This document shows positions 6,324-9,275 of a stretch of DNA of 9,275 bases, piece by piece (within the stretch, counting starts at the first letter, position 1; each line of letters opens with the position of its first letter). Under the pieces are notes generated by a model, which did no database searches, was not told the origin of the DNA, and saw nothing but the letters and a program-made list of their open reading frames with translations. The translations under genes and the position numbers were made by a program. The stretch covers positions 13,278-22,552 of the forward strand of contig JAOZRF010000001.1 in NCBI GenBank assembly GCA_029940245.1. Direction: 5' to 3'. This stretch comes from Desulfobacula sp. (GTDB lineage: Bacteria; Desulfobacterota; Desulfobacteria; Desulfobacterales; Desulfobacteraceae).

Positions 6324-7091
6324 TTATAAATCAGCATAAATAATGTTCACCTTGGCCTCTAATAAAGCAGCATTTATTTCATCTGGTGGCTGCCGGTCAC
6401 ACACAAGATTAGTCACTTGATCCAAATCGCAAACCTTGAATGATGCGATACTGTTAAATTTTGAACAATCAGTAATTATAGTAAGAGAATTGGCCTGAGC
6501 AATCATGGCCTGGGCAAGCTGAGCTTCTTCAATGTTAAAATCCATAACTCCTGTTATTGCATCCAATGCTCCAACAGCCAAAATTGTATGGTGTGCCCGG
6601 AATAACTGAACTTGAGAAATTGCAAAATTGCCAACGGTTCGCAAATTATCACAATTGAACTGACCGCCAAGTAGAAAAACTTCGGATTGTTTATGGGAAT
6701 GACTCATGATTCTGGCGATTTCTGATGAGTTAGTAATAACAGTCAGATCAGTAAGTTCAGCAAGTTTTTCTGCAAAAAAAACTGTAGTTGATCCAGTATT
6801 AATTAAAACAGTTTCACCCGGAAAAATAAGTTTTACAGCACGGGCTGCAATTTTAACCTTTGCTGCTACATTTTCACTCATTCGATCCCTAAGGGAGCCC
6901 TCTCCAATTGTTGCGGGCAATGATGCTCCCCCATGAAATTTCTGGACCTTGCCGTTTTGTGCTAACTCGGACAGATCCCGGCGTATGGTTTCCCGGGAGA
7001 TATTGAAAAGTTTTGCCAATTCATTTACTGTAACAATGTTGTGCTGTCGAATAATATTTTCAATTTTAGACTGTCTATTACCTGGAGTCAT
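6324..7091 (-). CDS. DeoR-family transcriptional regulator
   Basis: A DNA-binding repressor of the DeoR/GlpR family, 255 residues, the usual length. The N-terminal winged helix-turn-helix covers about residues 6-57, with the recognition region VNELAKLFNISRETIRRDL (22-40) and the conserved wing QKFHGGA (50-56). The C-terminal DeoR sensor domain (about 75-230) has the phosphosugar-binding loop NTGSTT at 98-103, IEEAQLAQAMI at 187-197 and DCSKFN at 208-213. Most relatives have aspartate where N98 stands and DSSKF instead of DCSKF, mild changes that could reflect a different effector. Family members usually release DNA on binding a phosphorylated sugar intermediate. The gene lies between the transaldolase-like gene and the divergent oxidoreductase gene, and the same 24 bp repeat sits on both sides of it, so those genes plus itself are its likely targets. 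The ribosome-binding site before the ATG at 7091 is weak (GGAAAG), fitting low expression. Confidence 0.93.
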   Translation of the reverse strand: MTPGNRQSKIENIIRQHNIVTVNELAKLFNISRETIRRDLSELAQNGKVQKFHGGASLPATIGEGSLRDRMSENVAAKVKIAARAVKLIFPGETVLINTGSTTVFFAEKLAELTDLTVITNSSEIARIMSHSHKQSEVFLLGGQFNCDNLRTVGNFAISQVQLFRAHHTILAVGALDAITGVMDFNIEEAQLAQAMIAQANSLTIITDCSKFNSIASFKVCDLDQVTNLVCDRQPPDEINAALLEAKVNIIYADL

Positions 7092-7185
7092 GTCTAAAAT
7101 CTTTCCATTTTGCCGATCTGTTTACTTTATCTTTAAATTTTTCAAAAAATTTGCTTTCATTACGATCTTGAGAGTTCATACATAT

Positions 7186-7223
7186 TCAGTAACAAATTAT
7201 GCCCGAACAGTCAATGCAAAATT
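7186..7223 (-). promoter_or_regulatory. Predicted promoter/operator in the DeoR-oxidoreductase divergent region (repeat copy 2)
   Basis: Second copy of the repeat, at 7200-7223, in the same orientation as copy 1. On the minus strand: TTGACT (7214-7209), TGTTCGGGCA, and TACTGA (7191-7186) after a 17-base spacer. Its distance to the DeoR start (about 97 bp) nearly equals the distance of copy 1 to the transaldolase-like start (about 95 bp), which suggests autoregulation with the same promoter design. It also lies 100 bp before the oxidoreductase ATG on the plus strand, so it may control both directions. I see no convincing plus-strand -35/-10 pair between 7092 and 7322. Confidence 0.62.
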
Positions 7224-7322
7224 TTAAAGATAATGCTTGTATTTTTATCATTTTTGTATCAATATTTTTTGATTATGAAGGATGTTAAGCTTGGATGTAG
7301 TGATTCGAAAGGAAAAAACAAT

Positions 7323-9275
7323 ATGAAAGGTAAAGTAGAAGTTGTTATCATTGGAGGGGGTATTATAGGGTGCAGCACAGCTTATCATCTGGCAAAACTT
7401 GGTTGGAAAGATGTACTTGTACTGGAGAGAGGAGAGCTGACCTGCGGTTCAACATGGCATGCCGCCGGCCTTGTGGGGCAACTCCGGGCCGAACGAAACA
7501 TCACAAGAATGCTCCAGTACAGTGTTGATCTTTATAAAACGCTTGAAGCTGAAACCGGTTTAACAACCAGTTGGAAGCAAAGTGGATGTCTCCATATTGC
7601 CAGTACCATGGAACGAATGTCCGAGCTGAAAAAGGGTGCCACAACAGCCAGAAGTTTTGGTCTTGAAATGAATATGCTTTCTCCCGGGGAAGCCCGGGAT
7701 ATTTGTCCCATCATTGAATTGGATTCCATTATAGGCGCAGCATTCATGCCAACTGACGGCCAGGCTGATCCTGCCGGCATTACCCAGGCTCTTGCAAGGG
7801 GAGCAAGGAATGGAGGGGTAAAATTCCAGGAAAAAACAACAGTGACAGGATTTAAGTTTGCAGGAAAACGTGTGATTGCTGTTAAAACAGACAAGGGAGA
7901 GGTTCAATGTGAGATTGTGCTCAACTGCTGTGGAATGTGGGCATATCAGGTGGGGCAGATGCTTGGGGTGAATGTTCCTACTGTTCCCTTTCAACATCAG
8001 TTTGTAGTTACTGAATCCATTAAAGATATGCCAACCAATATTCCCACTATTCGAGACAAAGACAATCTTATCTATTATAAAGAAGAAGTAGGCGGTCTTG
8101 TCATGGGCGGGTATGAGAGAAATGGGCTGCCCTGGGCGGTTAACCATGTGGATAATAATTTTATTTCTCAGCTTCTTGAACCTGATTTTGATCATTTTGA
8201 ATGTTTGTCCGAACCTGCAATGAAAAGAACGCCATGTCTTCAAACAGCCGGCATATTAAGGCTTGTAAATGGGCCTGAAGCCTTTACTCCTGATGGAGAT
8301 CCCATCATGGGACCTGCACCTGAGCTTGATAACTGTTTTATTGCCGCAGGATTTAATGCCTTTGGTATTGCCGCAGGAGGAGGAGCCGGTAAAATGATGG
8401 CGGAATGGATTGTCCATGGAGAGCCAAGCCTTGATATATGGCCCCTTGACATCAGAAGGTTTGGTCAATACCATAAAAGCCGGCAGTATTGCCTGGATCG
8501 CACCAGAGAACTTTATGGTAAACATTATACCATTCACTGGCCCAAGGAGGAACATAGTTCTGCAAGGGGTGTGAGAAGAAGTCCGCTTTATCACATTTTA
8601 AAGGAAAAAGGAGCTGTTTTCGGTGCAAAATATGGATGGGAACGGCCCAACTGGTTTGCTCCCAAAGGTGTGGAACCTGAAGATAAACTAACCTTTGAAA
8701 TACCCAACTGGTTTGAATATGTTGGTGAGGAGCATAAAGCAGCTAGAGAAAAGGTGGTACTTATCGATCAGACCTCCTTTTGCAAGTATGAAATACAGGG
8801 TCAAGGCTCCCTTAAATTTTTAAACCGGCTGGCTTCAAACAACATTGATAAACCCATTGGGAGTGTCATCTATACCCAATTGTGTAATAAACGCGGTACC
8901 ATAGAGGCAGATCTGACCATTATCCGGACCAGTGAAGATAAATTCTTTGTCATCACAGGCACATCTTTCGGGCTTCACGATTCCCAATGGATAAAAAACC
9001 ATATGCCGGATGATGGAAGTGTCTTTATAACTGATGTTACATCGGCTTATGCCATGATCAATGTCATTGGTCCCAATTCCAGACAACTTCTGAAAAAAAT
9101 TGTTCCCCAGGATATCAGCAACAAAGCATTCCCCTTTGGCCGCAGCATGGAACTAACCGTGGGATATGCGCAAGTCATGGCCCTGAGGGTAACTTATGTG
9201 GGTGAACTGGGTTATGAACTCTATATTCCCATGGATTATGCGCTCCATGTCTACGAACTTCTATGGGAAAAGGGT
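7323..9275 (+). CDS. FAD-dependent oxidoreductase with GcvT-like domain (dimethylglycine/sarcosine dehydrogenase family), 3' end cut
   Basis: The reading frame is open for 651 codons to the window edge; family members are about 800-830 residues, so the end is missing. The start ATG follows AAAGGA (7308-7313) by 9 bases. Residues 5-36 are an FAD-binding Rossmann fold (GGGIIG at 11-16, E35 for the ribose). GSTWHAAGL (42-50) contains H46, the position that carries covalent FAD in dimethylglycine and sarcosine dehydrogenases. The DAO-type catalytic domain runs to about 370, with FTPDGDPIMGP and the FNAFGIAAGGGAGK region near its end. After a linker, a folate-binding GcvT-like domain starts at about 440-460 and includes R622 and YVGELGYEL (625-633). 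Such enzymes remove N-methyl groups from small methylated amines and pass the carbon to tetrahydrofolate, with electrons going to a flavoprotein acceptor. The exact substrate is not readable. It is divergent from the DeoR gene and shares its intergenic repeat. Confidence 0.9.
   Translation, partial: MKGKVEVVIIGGGIIGCSTAYHLAKLGWKDVLVLERGELTCGSTWHAAGLVGQLRAERNITRMLQYSVDLYKTLEAETGLTTSWKQSGCLHIASTMERMSELKKGATTARSFGLEMNMLSPGEARDICPIIELDSIIGAAFMPTDGQADPAGITQALARGARNGGVKFQEKTTVTGFKFAGKRVIAVKTDKGEVQCEIVLNCCGMWAYQVGQMLGVNVPTVPFQHQFVVTESIKDMPTNIPTIRDKDNLIYYKEEVGGLVMGGYERNGLPWAVNHVDNNFISQLLEPDFDHFECLSEPAMKRTPCLQTAGILRLVNGPEAFTPDGDPIMGPAPELDNCFIAAGFNAFGIAAGGGAGKMMAEWIVHGEPSLDIWPLDIRRFGQYHKSRQYCLDRTRELYGKHYTIHWPKEEHSSARGVRRSPLYHILKEKGAVFGAKYGWERPNWFAPKGVEPEDKLTFEIPNWFEYVGEEHKAAREKVVLIDQTSFCKYEIQGQGSLKFLNRLASNNIDKPIGSVIYTQLCNKRGTIEADLTIIRTSEDKFFVITGTSFGLHDSQWIKNHMPDDGSVFITDVTSAYAMINVIGPNSRQLLKKIVPQDISNKAFPFGRSMELTVGYAQVMALRVTYVGELGYELYIPMDYALHVYELLWEKG

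Noticed and set aside
7135..7152. AAATTTTT and AAAAATTT palindrome in the DeoR leader
   Set aside because: A pure A/T palindrome of this size is expected by chance in AT-rich intergenic DNA and nothing else supports it as an operator.
7560..8243. 227-residue open frame on the minus strand, with neighbours at 7532-7894 and 8240-8594
   Set aside because: All are antisense to the FAD oxidoreductase, which reads continuously with clear family motifs; their translations look like non-coding complement (many His, Cys and Ser).
1..9275. CRISPR array, tRNA or rRNA gene, integrase or transposase
   Set aside because: I saw no regularly spaced direct repeats, no cloverleaf or rRNA signature, and no recombinase motif on either strand.

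Overview
The window looks like accessory catabolic or transport DNA from an AT-rich, Gram-negative bacterium. My best guess is a deltaproteobacterial sulfate reducer (Desulfobacteraceae type). That rests on the overall feel of the proteins, the AT-rich intergenic DNA and a periplasmic binding protein with a Sec signal peptide. No rRNA or other phylogenetic marker is present, so the assignment is tentative. There are seven protein genes and no RNA genes, phage genes, transposase genes or CRISPR arrays. Both end genes are cut by the window edges.

Left part, minus strand (1-3481): a binding-protein-dependent ABC importer in the order binding protein (2456-3481), ATPase (1065-2153), permease (1-1042, cut). 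It belongs to the spermidine/ferric-iron/phosphonate branch and most resembles the systems annotated as putative 2-aminoethylphosphonate transporters (the PhnS2/T2/U2 type). The actual substrate cannot be read from sequence. ATPase and permease are 22 bp apart. Binding protein and ATPase are separated by a 297 bp gap filled with two large inverted-repeat structures, one ending in a T-rich tract that could lower expression of the ATPase and permease relative to the binding protein.

Middle, minus strand (3745-6184): a HisC-like PLP aminotransferase (3745-4833) and an unusual 398-residue transaldolase-family protein (4988-6184). A 63 bp imperfect palindrome lies between them, beginning a few bases after the transaldolase stop codon.

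Right part (6324-9275): a DeoR-family repressor (6324-7091, minus) is divergent from a large FAD-dependent oxidoreductase with a C-terminal GcvT-like folate domain (7323 to beyond 9275, plus), of the dimethylglycine/sarcosine dehydrogenase type.

The most informative non-coding signal is a near-perfect 24 bp direct repeat, once upstream of the transaldolase gene (6291-6314) and once in the divergent region upstream of the repressor and oxidoreductase genes (7200-7223). In both copies a TTGACT -35-like hexamer sits on the minus strand next to TGTTCGGGCA, which contains the TGTTCG half-site known from GlpR-type DeoR regulators. Both copies lie at nearly the same distance from the minus-strand start codon. 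I infer that the DeoR protein controls its own gene, the transaldolase-like gene and probably the oxidoreductase. A working model is an uncharacterised pathway: import of a small, perhaps N-methylated or phosphorus-containing compound, oxidative demethylation to folate, transamination, and carbon-carbon cleavage or transfer on a phosphorylated sugar-like intermediate that also signals to the repressor. Only the individual protein families are well supported; the pathway itself is inference.
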